Assembly: GCA_029268515.1 (NCBI GenBank)
Contig: JAQWNP010000017.1
Location: forward strand, 124,001 to 188,000
Length of the DNA: 64,000 bases
Direction: 5' to 3'
From: Phycisphaerales bacterium
GTDB taxonomy: Bacteria > Planctomycetota > Phycisphaerae > Phycisphaerales > SM1A02
Of the stretch, positions 8,890 through 17,637 are shown one piece after another. Under the pieces are notes generated by a model that had not been told where the DNA came from, did no database searches, and saw nothing but the letters and a program-made list of their open reading frames with translations. The position numbers and the translations under genes are program-made. Within the stretch, counting starts at the first letter, position 1, and every line of letters begins with the position of its first letter.

Positions 8890-10275
8890 ATGGAGTTCAT
8901 GGATTACACCCAAATTACACAGCAAGAAGAAGAACAGATGCTGGCCACGATTGGTGTGTCCAGTGTAGACGAGCTATTTGAAGCGATACCAGCTTCGATT
9001 CGATGCAAGGAGGTCCTTGATCTGCCTCCAGCGCTTTCAGAACTCGAGTTACAGCGTGCGCTTCGAGAGATGGCTGATCACAATAACGGTGCGCATGACA
9101 TGACTTGTTTCATGGGCGCTGGTGCGTATGACCATTTTTCACCAGTATTGATTGATCAGTTAGTTGGGCGGGGAGAATTTCTGACCGCTTACACGCCGTA
9201 TCAATCTGAAGCCTCGCAAGGTTCTCTTCAAGCCTTTTTTGAATTTCAAACACAGGTTGCCCGCTTGGCAGGTTTAGACATTGCGAATGCAAGTCTTTAC
9301 GACGGCGCAACAGCAGCAGCAGAAGCGGTGCTATTGGCGCTCAATGCAACGGGGAAGCGCCGAGTTTTGGTAGCCGATACTGTTCACCCTGATACAAGAA
9401 CGGTTATTAAGTCATATCTAGGCGACCTTCCGGCTGAATATATTGAATTGCCATCAAGTGATGGACATGTATCTGCTGAGACAGTGCGGTCATATCTGGA
9501 TAATGACACTGCTGCAGTCATGATCCAATCGCCCAATGTTTGGGGCCTGATTGAAGACTCCAAAGGTTGCTTTGATGCGACGCATGAGCAAGATAAAACG
9601 ATTGCAGTTGCAGTCTTTAATCCCATCGCATCAGCAATGTTGCACTCGCCCGGGGCTTGTGGAGCCGATATTGCAACCGCTGAAGGGCAGCCACTGGGAG
9701 TGCCCTTGAGCTTTGGGGGTCCTTATCTGGGGCTCTTTGCTGCTCGATCAACTTTTCTTCGCAAAATGCCAGGTCGAATCATCGGTCAAACAAAGGATGT
9801 TGATGGACGGCGTTGCTTTTGTTTGACGCTTCAGACCCGAGAGCAGCATATTCGCGGAGCCAAAGCAACAAGCAATGTCTGTACGAATCAAGGTTTATTG
9901 GCGCTGCGTGCAACGATGTTCATGTCTACGCTTGGAACAAATGGTCTTCGTGAGATGGCGGAGCAGTGTTATCACAAGGCCCACTATCTGGCGAATCAGA
10001 TTGCCAAGTTGCCAGGCTTTCGTCTTACTTTCGAAGGGCCATTCTTCAATGAGTTCTGTGTGACTTGTCCTGAGAATGTCACCGCGATCGTCGAAGCAGG
10101 TAAACGTCGAGGCATACTTGTTGGCGTTGCTCCTAGTGGACGTCGAATGAGTTCGATTGGAAACCCAAACCAACTCATAATAGCCGTTACTGAAAAGAGA
10201 ACAAAAAAAGAGATGGATTCACTTGTGAATCTTTTTCGTACATTCACTGAAGGCAGTGATAAGGTGACATCATGA
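8890..10275 (+). CDS. gcvPA: Glycine dehydrogenase (decarboxylating) subunit 1 (split P-protein)
   Basis: GcvPA is the N-terminal half of the glycine cleavage P-protein, a PLP enzyme that decarboxylates glycine and passes the aminomethyl group to lipoylated GcvH. The 461-residue length matches the split form (about 440-460). Motifs include IGVSSVDELFEAIP, SFMGAG-like CFMGAGAYDHFSP, TPYQSEASQGSLQAFFEFQT and the C-terminal half with LGVPLSFGGPYLGLFA and GRIIGQTKDVDGRR. The start may be 8890 or the in-frame ATG at 8899. Its stop overlaps the gcvPB start by four bases (ATGA), as expected for subunits of one complex. gcvT, gcvH and lpd are not nearby. Confidence 0.96.
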   Translation: MEFMDYTQITQQEEEQMLATIGVSSVDELFEAIPASIRCKEVLDLPPALSELELQRALREMADHNNGAHDMTCFMGAGAYDHFSPVLIDQLVGRGEFLTAYTPYQSEASQGSLQAFFEFQTQVARLAGLDIANASLYDGATAAAEAVLLALNATGKRRVLVADTVHPDTRTVIKSYLGDLPAEYIELPSSDGHVSAETVRSYLDNDTAAVMIQSPNVWGLIEDSKGCFDATHEQDKTIAVAVFNPIASAMLHSPGACGADIATAEGQPLGVPLSFGGPYLGLFAARSTFLRKMPGRIIGQTKDVDGRRCFCLTLQTREQHIRGAKATSNVCTNQGLLALRATMFMSTLGTNGLREMAEQCYHKAHYLANQIAKLPGFRLTFEGPFFNEFCVTCPENVTAIVEAGKRRGILVGVAPSGRRMSSIGNPNQLIIAVTEKRTKKEMDSLVNLFRTFTEGSDKVTS

Positions 10276-11798
10276 GTGCGGAGACTGAGGCAATGGTTCA
10301 CACTCGAGTCGATGTGAAGACCAGAGGCGAGCGGCCGACAGAGCCACTCATCTTTGAAAAGTCTGTGCCAGGGCAGCGAGGGGTTGACTTGCCACCACTT
10401 GATGTGGAGCGAGCAGAAATACCTGATTCTATTCTTGGTGTTGCTCCAGATCTGGCTGAGTTAGGGCAGCGTGATGTCGTGGCACACTTCACGCATCTCT
10501 CAGAGCGAAATCTCTCTTTGGATGGAAGCTTTTATCCATTGGGTTCTTGCACGATGAAGCTCAATCCCAGAATTAACGAATGGGCTGCTGCGTTGCCAGG
10601 GTTTGCGCAGCTGCATCCCTTGCAAGATGATGACACGATTCAGGGTGCCTTGAGGCTTTTGTATGAAGTTCGTGGTTTCTTGGAGGCGATCTCAGGGCTT
10701 GGCGAAGTTTCTGTGCAGCCGGCAGCGGGGGCGCATGGTGAGTACACAGCACTCAAGGTGATGAGAGCCTATTACATTGATATCGGCCAACCTGAACGGA
10801 CGGTTGTGCTGGCACCAGATAATGCGCATGGCACCAATCCTGCCAGTTGCACAATGTGTGGAGCCAATGTTGCACCAGTGAAAACAAGCGGTGGTTGTAC
10901 TGATTTAGAAGATCTTGCTCGCGTGATTGAGACGCACGGGGCAGAGAATATTCTCGCCCTCATGATTACCAATCCCAATACGGCAGGTATCTTCGATCAT
11001 CAAATTGAACAGATCGTGCGTATGGTTCATGACGCTGGGGCTCAGGTCTATCTTGATGGCGCTAACATGAATGCGATCTTAGGCGTGACTCGCCCTGGGG
11101 ATTTTGGTATTGACTGCATGCACTTCAATACGCACAAAACATTTTCTACACCACATGGTTGCGGTGGTCCTGGTGCAGGTCCGATTGCTGTTGCTGGTCA
11201 TTTGTCACCTTATCTGCCAGTGCCTCAGATCATGATGACTGATGATGGTTCCTTCTATCTTGATAAAGAGCGGCCTAAGTCAATTGGTAAAGTTCGTAGC
11301 TTTATTGGGCAGTTTGGCGTGCTGGTGCGTTGTTGGAGTTATATTTCCGCTTGTGGACCAAATGGGTTGCGGAATGTGTCAGAGAAAGCAGTGCTTAATG
11401 CGAATTATGCGGCAGCGCTACTTCTTGATCGTTATGAAATGCCATTCTTTGATCCCGCGGCTCGACAGTTTTGTGCTCATGAGTTTGTGACGGTGCCTGA
11501 GACACTCTTAGGCAATGGCATTTCACTCGTCGATATTGCGAAGAGGATGATTGATTTCGGTATTCATCCACCAACGATGCACTGGCCAGTTCATGATTGT
11601 CTGATGGTTGAGCCAACTGAGACTGAGTCAAAACAAACGCTCGACCACTTTGCTTCAGTGATGTTGCGAATAGCTGATGAAATCGAGAGATCTCCAGAAT
11701 CAATGCCTGATGCGCCTCTAGAGTCAATCATACGTAGGGCTGATGAAGTAAGCGCTGCTCGAAAGCCACGTACAGTGCATAGTGACGAGGCGATCTAG
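10272..11798 (+). CDS. gcvPB: Glycine dehydrogenase (decarboxylating) subunit 2 (split P-protein)
   Basis: GcvPB is the PLP-binding half of the glycine cleavage P-protein. At 508 residues it is within the family range. The N-terminal part has LSLDGSFYPLGSCTMKLNP, the glycine-rich region QPAAGAHGEYTALKVMRAY, and ALMITNPNTAGIFD. The PLP lysine lies in HFNTHKTFSTPHGCGGPG near residue 288. The C-terminal domain ends with HPPTMHWPV and LMVEPTETESK, both typical. It forms a heterotetramer with GcvPA, whose gene overlaps it by four bases. Confidence 0.97.
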   Translation: MSAETEAMVHTRVDVKTRGERPTEPLIFEKSVPGQRGVDLPPLDVERAEIPDSILGVAPDLAELGQRDVVAHFTHLSERNLSLDGSFYPLGSCTMKLNPRINEWAAALPGFAQLHPLQDDDTIQGALRLLYEVRGFLEAISGLGEVSVQPAAGAHGEYTALKVMRAYYIDIGQPERTVVLAPDNAHGTNPASCTMCGANVAPVKTSGGCTDLEDLARVIETHGAENILALMITNPNTAGIFDHQIEQIVRMVHDAGAQVYLDGANMNAILGVTRPGDFGIDCMHFNTHKTFSTPHGCGGPGAGPIAVAGHLSPYLPVPQIMMTDDGSFYLDKERPKSIGKVRSFIGQFGVLVRCWSYISACGPNGLRNVSEKAVLNANYAAALLLDRYEMPFFDPAARQFCAHEFVTVPETLLGNGISLVDIAKRMIDFGIHPPTMHWPVHDCLMVEPTETESKQTLDHFASVMLRIADEIERSPESMPDAPLESIIRRADEVSAARKPRTVHSDEAI

Positions 11799-11807
11799 GC
11801 CTCATCA
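11783..11807 (+). terminator. Possible weak terminator or hairpin at the end of gcvPB
   Basis: TGACGAGGC (11783-11791) can pair with GCCTCATCA (11799-11807), eight of nine positions, around a loop that contains the gcvPB stop codon. A T-rich but interrupted stretch follows to about 11827. It may attenuate transcription before the downstream AsmA-like gene. Confidence 0.35.
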
Positions 11808-11856
11808 TTCTGTGGTTGTTTTCTTTGGAAACGCGTCAAGTTAGAAGAGTAAGCAC

Positions 11857-13542
11857 ATGGGGCGCCAAAAACATTCTCAAAAACGTCGCCGTTCAAGGCG
11901 ATGGAATATCATTCGCGGCATATTACTTTCGCTTGTGGTGTTTGTTGTGTTTATCTTGTACCCAGTTGTGTACAGCGTACTGCAAGCGATCGAAGCATAT
12001 GCTCAGGAGCAGATTGAGTTGATAGCTCGAGATAACCTCGGGCCCAAGTTGTCTTTTGATGATCTCGAATATCATTTTCCCTATTCGATTGCGATGATCA
12101 ATCCCAAGCTGACTTCGGATGATGTCGTGATTATGTCAGCAGATCAGATTGAGATTACGTTGGCGGAAATTCCACGTAGTGGCAAACCCGTGCTCTTGCA
12201 GGACGTGATTTTTAGCAGACTCAAAATTCGGATTCAGGAAAATAAAAAAGGTGTCATAGTTGGTTACTCCAACTTTATTGTCGACAATGGACAGCTCTTA
12301 GATGATGGTGGATCAACCAAGCCGTCCGATTTCTTGCGCATGCGATCCGTTGACATTAACGATGGAATTTTTGAGTATGCAAATGCGAATGGTCGACTGA
12401 TGGATCTTGATCAAATTGATCTGGTACTTGATGCCAGTTTAGATGAGAGTCAGCCTGGCCTTTATCGATTTGACTCTTCTGTAAAACGTGCCGGTGTTTT
12501 TGAGTTATTGCTCAAAGGCTCGCTTAATTTAGACAGTGGAATAACACGCCTGCGAGAAGTATCTCTCAGTTCAAATATTGCCAAGGGTGAGTACCACGTA
12601 CTTCCGCCAGGTATCCAAGAGACTCTTGAGGCATGGAAAGTCTATGGCAATTTGACCATTACGCTTTCAGGTATTATCCCACTTAAAGAGTTGAAGGATA
12701 TTGATCTCGTTTCCAAGGTCTTGCTGGTCAATGCTGGCTTTAGTGTCAAACAATTTTCGTTGCCAGTTGGCCGTTTGGCAATTGAGATGCGATTTCGTGA
12801 TAACGTCTTTTCGATATCACCTTTGAGAATGAATCTACTAGGTGGCATTCTTGAATTTCGTTCAAGGTTTAATCTCGCGGCGCCGAAACACTTCAGTGCT
12901 GAACTGTACATCATGAATATGCTGATTCAAGACGCCTTGAAGTCAGCTGGTAGCAAGGACCCTGAATACGCAGGCACACTTGATCTGTCAGTGATGGCAT
13001 CGGCAGATGTTGATCACTTCGAATACACCTTGGTCGGCCAGGGTGGTATTTCAGTAGAGCACGGCAAGCTCTTGACGCTTCCTTTGATTGGGCCTCTCTT
13101 TAGAAATATTGGAAGCAGTAAGGCATCCGATGGACTGACCGACTCGGCTTCTGCAATGATTAAAATAGGTGGGCTTGGCGTGCAACTTTCGAATGTCCTT
13201 TTGTCTGGCGCAGGTCTTGCTGCGCGAGGCCAGGGCGTCATTCTCTTTGATAGCAACCTTGATTTTCGATTCAACGGTGGGCCGCTTGAGGCAGTGGAAA
13301 GTTCACTTGGTTCGTTTGGAAGTTTAATGGGTAAGGTCACAGATCGAATTGTGACCTATCGGGTCTCCGGAACGTTTAAGTCACCGGAATTTTTTCCTAT
13401 TCCATTGGGTATTGGTTCGCCCCGGTTGCCTTCAATTGTGCCTCAGTCTCCCGTCGATGCTAGCCCCAAAGAAAAGGCTGAAGAGGCATCTCATGTTCCA
13501 CCAGTAAAGACAGAACAATCGAGTGGCGCCAAGGATGGATGA
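11857..13542 (+). CDS. AsmA-like membrane-anchored periplasmic protein
   Basis: This 561-residue protein starts with a basic segment (KRRRSRRW) and one hydrophobic helix at about 22-46, then continues as a long beta-rich periplasmic region. The region near residues 390-510 (VDHFEYTLVGQGGISVEHGKLL, later GVQLSNVLLSGAGLAARGQG and DFRFNGGPLEAVESS) resembles the C-terminal AsmA-like domain of bacterial envelope proteins. These are beta-structured proteins linked to phospholipid or lipid transport between membranes. The C-terminus is Pro/Glu-rich. It lies between gcvPB and lysA and overlaps the latter by eight bases. Family assignment is by pattern and moderate; the function is inferred. Confidence 0.62.
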   Translation: MGRQKHSQKRRRSRRWNIIRGILLSLVVFVVFILYPVVYSVLQAIEAYAQEQIELIARDNLGPKLSFDDLEYHFPYSIAMINPKLTSDDVVIMSADQIEITLAEIPRSGKPVLLQDVIFSRLKIRIQENKKGVIVGYSNFIVDNGQLLDDGGSTKPSDFLRMRSVDINDGIFEYANANGRLMDLDQIDLVLDASLDESQPGLYRFDSSVKRAGVFELLLKGSLNLDSGITRLREVSLSSNIAKGEYHVLPPGIQETLEAWKVYGNLTITLSGIIPLKELKDIDLVSKVLLVNAGFSVKQFSLPVGRLAIEMRFRDNVFSISPLRMNLLGGILEFRSRFNLAAPKHFSAELYIMNMLIQDALKSAGSKDPEYAGTLDLSVMASADVDHFEYTLVGQGGISVEHGKLLTLPLIGPLFRNIGSSKASDGLTDSASAMIKIGGLGVQLSNVLLSGAGLAARGQGVILFDSNLDFRFNGGPLEAVESSLGSFGSLMGKVTDRIVTYRVSGTFKSPEFFPIPLGIGSPRLPSIVPQSPVDASPKEKAEEASHVPPVKTEQSSGAKDG

Positions 13543-14833
13543 TTTTCGGTACAGGGTCGATGGTGAGCAGGGCTTGCTGGGGTGTGAGGATGTCTGTTTA
13601 GACCAGTTAGCGGATGATGTTGGCACGCCTGTATACGTGTATTCACAGGCAACACTTGAGGGTCATTTTGATCGATTGGCCAAAGCTTTCACGGCGTTAG
13701 ATCCGCTGATTTGTTTTTCAGTCAAGAGCTGTTCAAACACATCTGTCTGCCGCGTTCTTACGCAACGCGGGAGTGGGCTTGATCTTGTGAGTGGCGGCGA
13801 ACTTTATCGAGCCCTTAAGGCTGGTGTAGATCCATCAAAATGTGTCTATGCCGGTGTTGGCAAGAGGCCAGATGAGATCATTGCTGCAATAGAAGCGGGA
13901 GTAGGCTGGCTTAATGTTGAGTCAGGCCAAGAATGTGCATTGATTGGAAGACTTGCTGAGCAGGTTGGTAGGCCATGTCAGGCAGCATTGCGGGTCAATC
14001 CAGATGTTCAAACAGACACTCACCATCACACTGCAACTGGGCACCGCGGCACAAAGTTTGGTGTCCAGCTTGATCAGGTGGAACAGTTCTTTGAGAGGTA
14101 TGGTTCTTCGGAATGGTGCAAGCTCTGTGGCATTCATTTACATATTGGGTCGCCGATTTTGGAAGTCGAGCCATATGTGACCGCAGTCAAAAAGGGCTTG
14201 GCTTTGATGGATCGTTTGCAATCGCTTGGTTATACCATCGACATGTTTGATCTCGGTGGAGGATTTGGCGCTGATTATGAGTCTGGCCAGGCGCCAGAAG
14301 CATCAGTGTATGCAGAAGCGATTGTGCCTTTGCTTGAATCGCGCGTTGCGCAAGGACTTCAGGTGGTATTGGAACCGGGTCGTTCCATTGCGGCCAATGC
14401 TGGTGTACTGCTTCTCACGGTGCTCTATGTGAAGGAATCTGATGGTCAGATTTTCTTGATCTGTGATGGTGGTATGAATGTGATGCTCCGCCCCGCGCTT
14501 TACGATGCATTCCATTTTGTGTGGCCAACACGAGTTCATAAATCTCAGATTCCGCCGACTCGTTCTCAAGAGGTCCTTGTAGAGGGTCTTTCTCCCGTAA
14601 GTGTTGTTGGGCCGATTTGTGAGACCGGTGACATCATTGCGAAGAATCGAGCCTTGCCAAAGGTAAAGGCAGGTGACAGACTGGCGGTGTTTGGATCTGG
14701 TGCTTATGGCATGTCGATGGCAAGCCAGTACAACTCACAACCGCTCCCTCCAGAGGTGCTGGTTGTGGGCAAAGAGGCCACTGTCATTCGCCGCCGTGAG
14801 ACATATGCTGATTTGGTGGCAATGGAAACTTAG
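13535..14833 (+). CDS. lysA: Diaminopimelate decarboxylase
   Basis: LysA decarboxylates meso-diaminopimelate to lysine, the last step of lysine synthesis, using PLP (cytoplasm). The 432-residue protein shows the PLP lysine in FSVKSCSN (Lys64), then GLDLVSGGELYRA, the HLHIGS motif, the phosphate-binding DLGGGFG, EPGRSIAANAG, and the active-site region GPICETGD with its Cys. I chose the ATG at 13535, eight bases before the end of the AsmA-like gene and preceded by AAGG. A GTG at 13523 would add four residues. The substrate could in principle be a related amino acid such as carboxynorspermidine, but the ICETGD and length favour LysA. Confidence 0.93.
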   Translation: MDDFRYRVDGEQGLLGCEDVCLDQLADDVGTPVYVYSQATLEGHFDRLAKAFTALDPLICFSVKSCSNTSVCRVLTQRGSGLDLVSGGELYRALKAGVDPSKCVYAGVGKRPDEIIAAIEAGVGWLNVESGQECALIGRLAEQVGRPCQAALRVNPDVQTDTHHHTATGHRGTKFGVQLDQVEQFFERYGSSEWCKLCGIHLHIGSPILEVEPYVTAVKKGLALMDRLQSLGYTIDMFDLGGGFGADYESGQAPEASVYAEAIVPLLESRVAQGLQVVLEPGRSIAANAGVLLLTVLYVKESDGQIFLICDGGMNVMLRPALYDAFHFVWPTRVHKSQIPPTRSQEVLVEGLSPVSVVGPICETGDIIAKNRALPKVKAGDRLAVFGSGAYGMSMASQYNSQPLPPEVLVVGKEATVIRRRETYADLVAMET

Positions 14834-14846
14834 AGATTTCGTGCGA

Positions 14847-14865
14847 TGCTCACAGTGTTTGAGCA
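14847..14865. terminator. Possible bidirectional hairpin between convergent lysA and pgpA
   Basis: TGCTCA (14847-14852) and TGAGCA (14860-14865) form a six-pair stem with a seven-base loop in the 43-base gap between two convergent genes. There is no T run on either side, so termination activity is uncertain. Confidence 0.3.
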
Positions 14866-14876
14866 CCACCGTCGAT

Positions 14877-15386
14877 TCATCCAGCCAGTGGTGTCTTGGT
14901 TGCGATAAGCCAAAAGACAATCAGCATTGGTATCCATGCCTGTACGCCAGCGACCAGATCATCGACCAGGATGCCCCAACCTTCTGGTAAACGTTGTAGT
15001 TGGTTCGCAGGAGGAAGCTTCAGGATGTCGAAAATACGGAAGAGGAAAAAAGCAGCGGCCAGCATGATGATGGTGACTGTCCAATCGAACTGGTAGTAGG
15101 GCAGGGCAAGTAAGCAAAGTGACTGTCCGGCAACTTCATCTGCAACGACTGCTCCCGGATCTTTTTGATTGAAGCGTTGTTCGGCCCATCGCCCCCAGAT
15201 GATGCAGGCAATGCATGCGATAAGACATAAGACGATCAGTGCGCCATTGACGATCCATACGTTTGCATTCGCAAGTAGAAGTACAAATGCCACTATGACA
15301 GGAAGTGTGGACCCCCATGTGCCTGACGCGGGGCGCATCAAACCGAGTCCACCAGCAGTTACCGCAAGTAACTTGATTGTGTTCAA
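14877..15386 (-). CDS. pgpA: Phosphatidylglycerophosphatase A
   Basis: PgpA removes the phosphate from phosphatidylglycerol phosphate to give phosphatidylglycerol at the inner membrane. Family motifs are GLGLMRPASGTWGS, ADEVAGQSLCLLALP, FRIFDILKLPPA and the C-terminal LPEGWGILVDDLVAG. I place the start at the TTG at 15386, where TTGA overlaps the pgsA stop and GGAG lies 8 bases upstream. This gives 169 residues, near the family norm (about 150-170). A start at 15482 would overlap pgsA by 100 bases and add a non-family extension. The overlap with pgsA, which makes its substrate, supports the assignment. Confidence 0.92.
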   Translation of the reverse strand: MNTIKLLAVTAGGLGLMRPASGTWGSTLPVIVAFVLLLANANVWIVNGALIVLCLIACIACIIWGRWAEQRFNQKDPGAVVADEVAGQSLCLLALPYYQFDWTVTIIMLAAAFFLFRIFDILKLPPANQLQRLPEGWGILVDDLVAGVQAWIPMLIVFWLIATKTPLAG

Positions 15387-16066
15387 GACTGGGGCTCCGT
15401 CGGAGTCTCTTGTCTGAGAAGTGGTGAGAGCCCCGTAATATATGGCAGGCCGGACCAGATTGTCACAATGACTGTCAGCCATACGAGTACATTGTTAAAC
15501 CAAAGCGCCCAGGAGTGATCAGAGGGATGGCAGTTAATCGCAAAGATCATCACGATGGGTATTGTGATTGATTGAAGGATCATCTTTGCTTTGCCTGATA
15601 CTTTCGAGGGAAAACTAATACCTTTCCCTTCCACAAGTCCTCGAATAGCGGTGACGAGTAATTCGCGGGCAAAGATAACCACCACCATCCAAGGGTAGAC
15701 ACCAGTGGCCATTGAGAAGAACGCGCCCTCGGCATCCATTGTTGGCATCAGAAAGCGAGGGCCAGCCAAATAGACAAATGCGCCCAGAACCAGGATTTTG
15801 TCACAGAACGGATCCATGATCCGACCAAAGGTTGAAATCACATTCCACCTTCGTGCCAGTGCGCCGTCTAACGCATCTGTGATGGCAGCTGCCACAAACA
15901 TGCCGATGGCAATGTTGCCCCAGAACTGTCCGATATCCGGATAACGAAAGATATTGAGGGTGGCAAAAAAGGCAGCGGACAGAACGAGCCTGAGTACTGT
16001 GAGGCTGTTGGGAATATGCTGCCGCAGTCCTGGAGCTGGAGATTCGAGGCTGGCATGCTGGGACAT
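15383..16066 (-). CDS. pgsA: CDP-diacylglycerol--glycerol-3-phosphate 3-phosphatidyltransferase
   Basis: PgsA transfers the phosphatidyl group of CDP-diacylglycerol to glycerol 3-phosphate, giving phosphatidylglycerol phosphate in the inner membrane. The CDP-alcohol phosphotransferase motif is complete: DALDGALARRW, then G and D residues in FGRIMDPFCDK (pattern DG-AR-G-D-D). The protein has about five membrane helices and starts with IPNSLTVLRLVLS, typical of PgsA. The ATG at 16066 gives 227 residues; a GTG at 16087 is possible but less likely. Its stop overlaps the start of pgpA, so the two sequential steps are translated together. Confidence 0.93.
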   Translation of the reverse strand: MSQHASLESPAPGLRQHIPNSLTVLRLVLSAAFFATLNIFRYPDIGQFWGNIAIGMFVAAAITDALDGALARRWNVISTFGRIMDPFCDKILVLGAFVYLAGPRFLMPTMDAEGAFFSMATGVYPWMVVVIFARELLVTAIRGLVEGKGISFPSKVSGKAKMILQSITIPIVMIFAINCHPSDHSWALWFNNVLVWLTVIVTIWSGLPYITGLSPLLRQETPTEPQS

Positions 16067-16328
16067 AGTCGGGATCGTACACCACACAGTAGATGGTTTG
16101 CTATTCAGCCACCCAAAAATGCGGATCTTCTGCCCGGGCCAGAGGGATACTGGGGCGTCCTTGATGCGATGGAAAAGGGGGTCTAGGGCCTGGGATTGTG
16201 AAGTTATGCACGATGTCCTTGCCAGAAGCCGGGGTTCTGCGTACCTTGCCCACTGTTATTGGCTTAAAACCTCCCCTGGGCTGCCTGGGCCGGGGCCTCC
16301 ACCCGCTTGTGATTGCTGCTGCGTCCAG
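16067..16328. other. Divergent intergenic region, pgsA / nuoJ
   Basis: These 262 bases separate pgsA and nuoJ and should contain both promoters. The nuoJ frame stays open through the region, but its translation there has no similarity to NuoJ and is Pro/Cys-rich, so I leave it out. A GC-rich stretch at about 16270-16312 contains two copies of CCTGGGC nine bases apart and could form strong secondary structure. No tRNA or known RNA family was recognised. Confidence 0.45.
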
Positions 16329-17300
16329 ATGAATCCACTTCTTGCTTACCTTGCCTGCCTAGTCGGCAGCATCGCTCTCTACCTTGTTATCAAGCCAGGG
16401 AATCGTTCTGTGCGCGCCTTGGGCGTCTTGATTGGTGCCGCCGCCGTTGCATTTCTTTTGGTCGAGTTGGGAAGCACGCTTACTGGTGGAGAGACGCTCA
16501 AGAGTAGCTTCTTCTACTACGTAGGCACTGCAGTGGCAATTGGCGGAGCCGTCCGAGTTATTACGCATCCCAAGCCAGTTTTTTCGGCGTTGTATTTTGT
16601 CTTAGTTGTGATTGCAACGTCAGAGCTCTTTTTACTCATGGACGCTGAGTTCATGGCCTTTGCATTGATCATTGTCTATGCAGGTGCCATTTTGATTACA
16701 TATATGTTTGTGCTCATGTTGGCACAGCAATCACCTGATCCGGAGGAAGAAGATACACAGGCTTTCTATGATCGCATACCAAGAGAGCCAGCAGCAGCTT
16801 GCCTTGTTGGTTTCATTATGATTGCTTCGCTTGGCAGCATTTTATTTAATGGTCCTGCCGCTTTTCCAGAAGGTCCTGATTCAGAAGTGATTCGAAGGCA
16901 GTCATACCATACGCTTGAGCAGTTGCCTCAGTCGCTTCGTGCTTCGATACAAGAAGTCGATCCGGATTTCCCCGTTCAAAATCTGTTAGTGATTTCTGGT
17001 TCGGATCACGACTATATTCGTTTTAGAGAAAATGGCCAAGCATATGTGCTCGCCAATTCCCCCAGCGGCCAGTTGGTTTCCGTTGATCTGAATGACGACA
17101 TGCTGCCCAGCAATACACAAGATATTGGTTGGGCTTTAGTGCATATCTTCCCGGTGAGCCTCGAGCTTGCAGGGATCATTTTGCTTCTTGCCATGTTTGG
17201 TGCTGTCGTCCTTTCTCGTCGACAGATTGAAATTGGTGAAGATGAGCTCAAGGCTGCCGCTGGTGATGGATCTGCGACCTCAGGTGGGGGTAGCGGATGA
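16329..17300 (+). CDS. nuoJ: NADH-quinone oxidoreductase subunit J, enlarged
   Basis: NuoJ is a membrane subunit of complex I, near the junction of quinone and proton channels. The start at 16329 gives MNPLLAYLACLVGSIALYLV, followed by typical NuoJ helices with KPVFSALYFVLVVIATSELFLL and the ALIIVYAGAILITYMFVLML segment, which includes the family pi-bulge helix. At 323 residues it is much longer than the common 160-200. About 95 hydrophilic residues (174-267) lie between the fourth helix and the final one (LELAGIILLLAMFGAVVLSR). The C-terminus is Gly/Ser-rich. The gene overlaps nuoK by four bases. Confidence 0.9.
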   Translation: MNPLLAYLACLVGSIALYLVIKPGNRSVRALGVLIGAAAVAFLLVELGSTLTGGETLKSSFFYYVGTAVAIGGAVRVITHPKPVFSALYFVLVVIATSELFLLMDAEFMAFALIIVYAGAILITYMFVLMLAQQSPDPEEEDTQAFYDRIPREPAAACLVGFIMIASLGSILFNGPAAFPEGPDSEVIRRQSYHTLEQLPQSLRASIQEVDPDFPVQNLLVISGSDHDYIRFRENGQAYVLANSPSGQLVSVDLNDDMLPSNTQDIGWALVHIFPVSLELAGIILLLAMFGAVVLSRRQIEIGEDELKAAAGDGSATSGGGSG

Positions 17301-17632
17301 TGTTGATGCTTGCTGCAGAAACCTTTGGGCCTCTGGCACTCAATCACTTTATGTTGACAAGTGCTTTGCTCTTCGTCTTAGGACTGGTTGGCTTTCTGGT
17401 TCGGCGAAACTTGATTGTCATGTTTCTTTGCACCGAGCTCATGCTGCAGGCTGCTGCAATGGCCATGATTGCTTTTGGGCGTTTTCATCAAAACGCGTCG
17501 GGTCAGGTTTTTGTCATCTTCATTCTGACTATTGCGGCTGCTGAGGCAGCGATTGCACTTGCATTAGTCGTTTTGTTGTACCGAAGAAAACACACCCTTA
17601 ATGCTGAAGCTTGGTCGGAGATCAAAGAGTGA
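17297..17632 (+). CDS. nuoK: NADH-quinone oxidoreductase subunit K
   Basis: NuoK is the small three-helix proton-channel subunit of complex I. The 111 residues fit the family (about 100-110). Key features are helix 1 with NHFMLTSALLFVLGLVGFL, the conserved Glu in FLCTELMLQAAAMAMIAF and the second conserved Glu in IAAAEAAIALALVVLLYRR; these two acidic residues are needed for proton pumping in the family. The ATG overlaps the nuoJ stop codon (ATGA), and nuoL begins five bases after nuoK. Confidence 0.96.
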   Translation: MMLMLAAETFGPLALNHFMLTSALLFVLGLVGFLVRRNLIVMFLCTELMLQAAAMAMIAFGRFHQNASGQVFVIFILTIAAAEAAIALALVVLLYRRKHTLNAEAWSEIKE

Positions 17633-17637
17633 ACTCC

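Noticed and set aside
15954-16328. N-terminal extension of nuoJ by 125 residues
   Set aside because: The extension overlaps pgsA on the other strand, has Cys/Pro/Arg-rich random-like composition and no membrane features; NuoJ similarity begins at the ATG at 16329.
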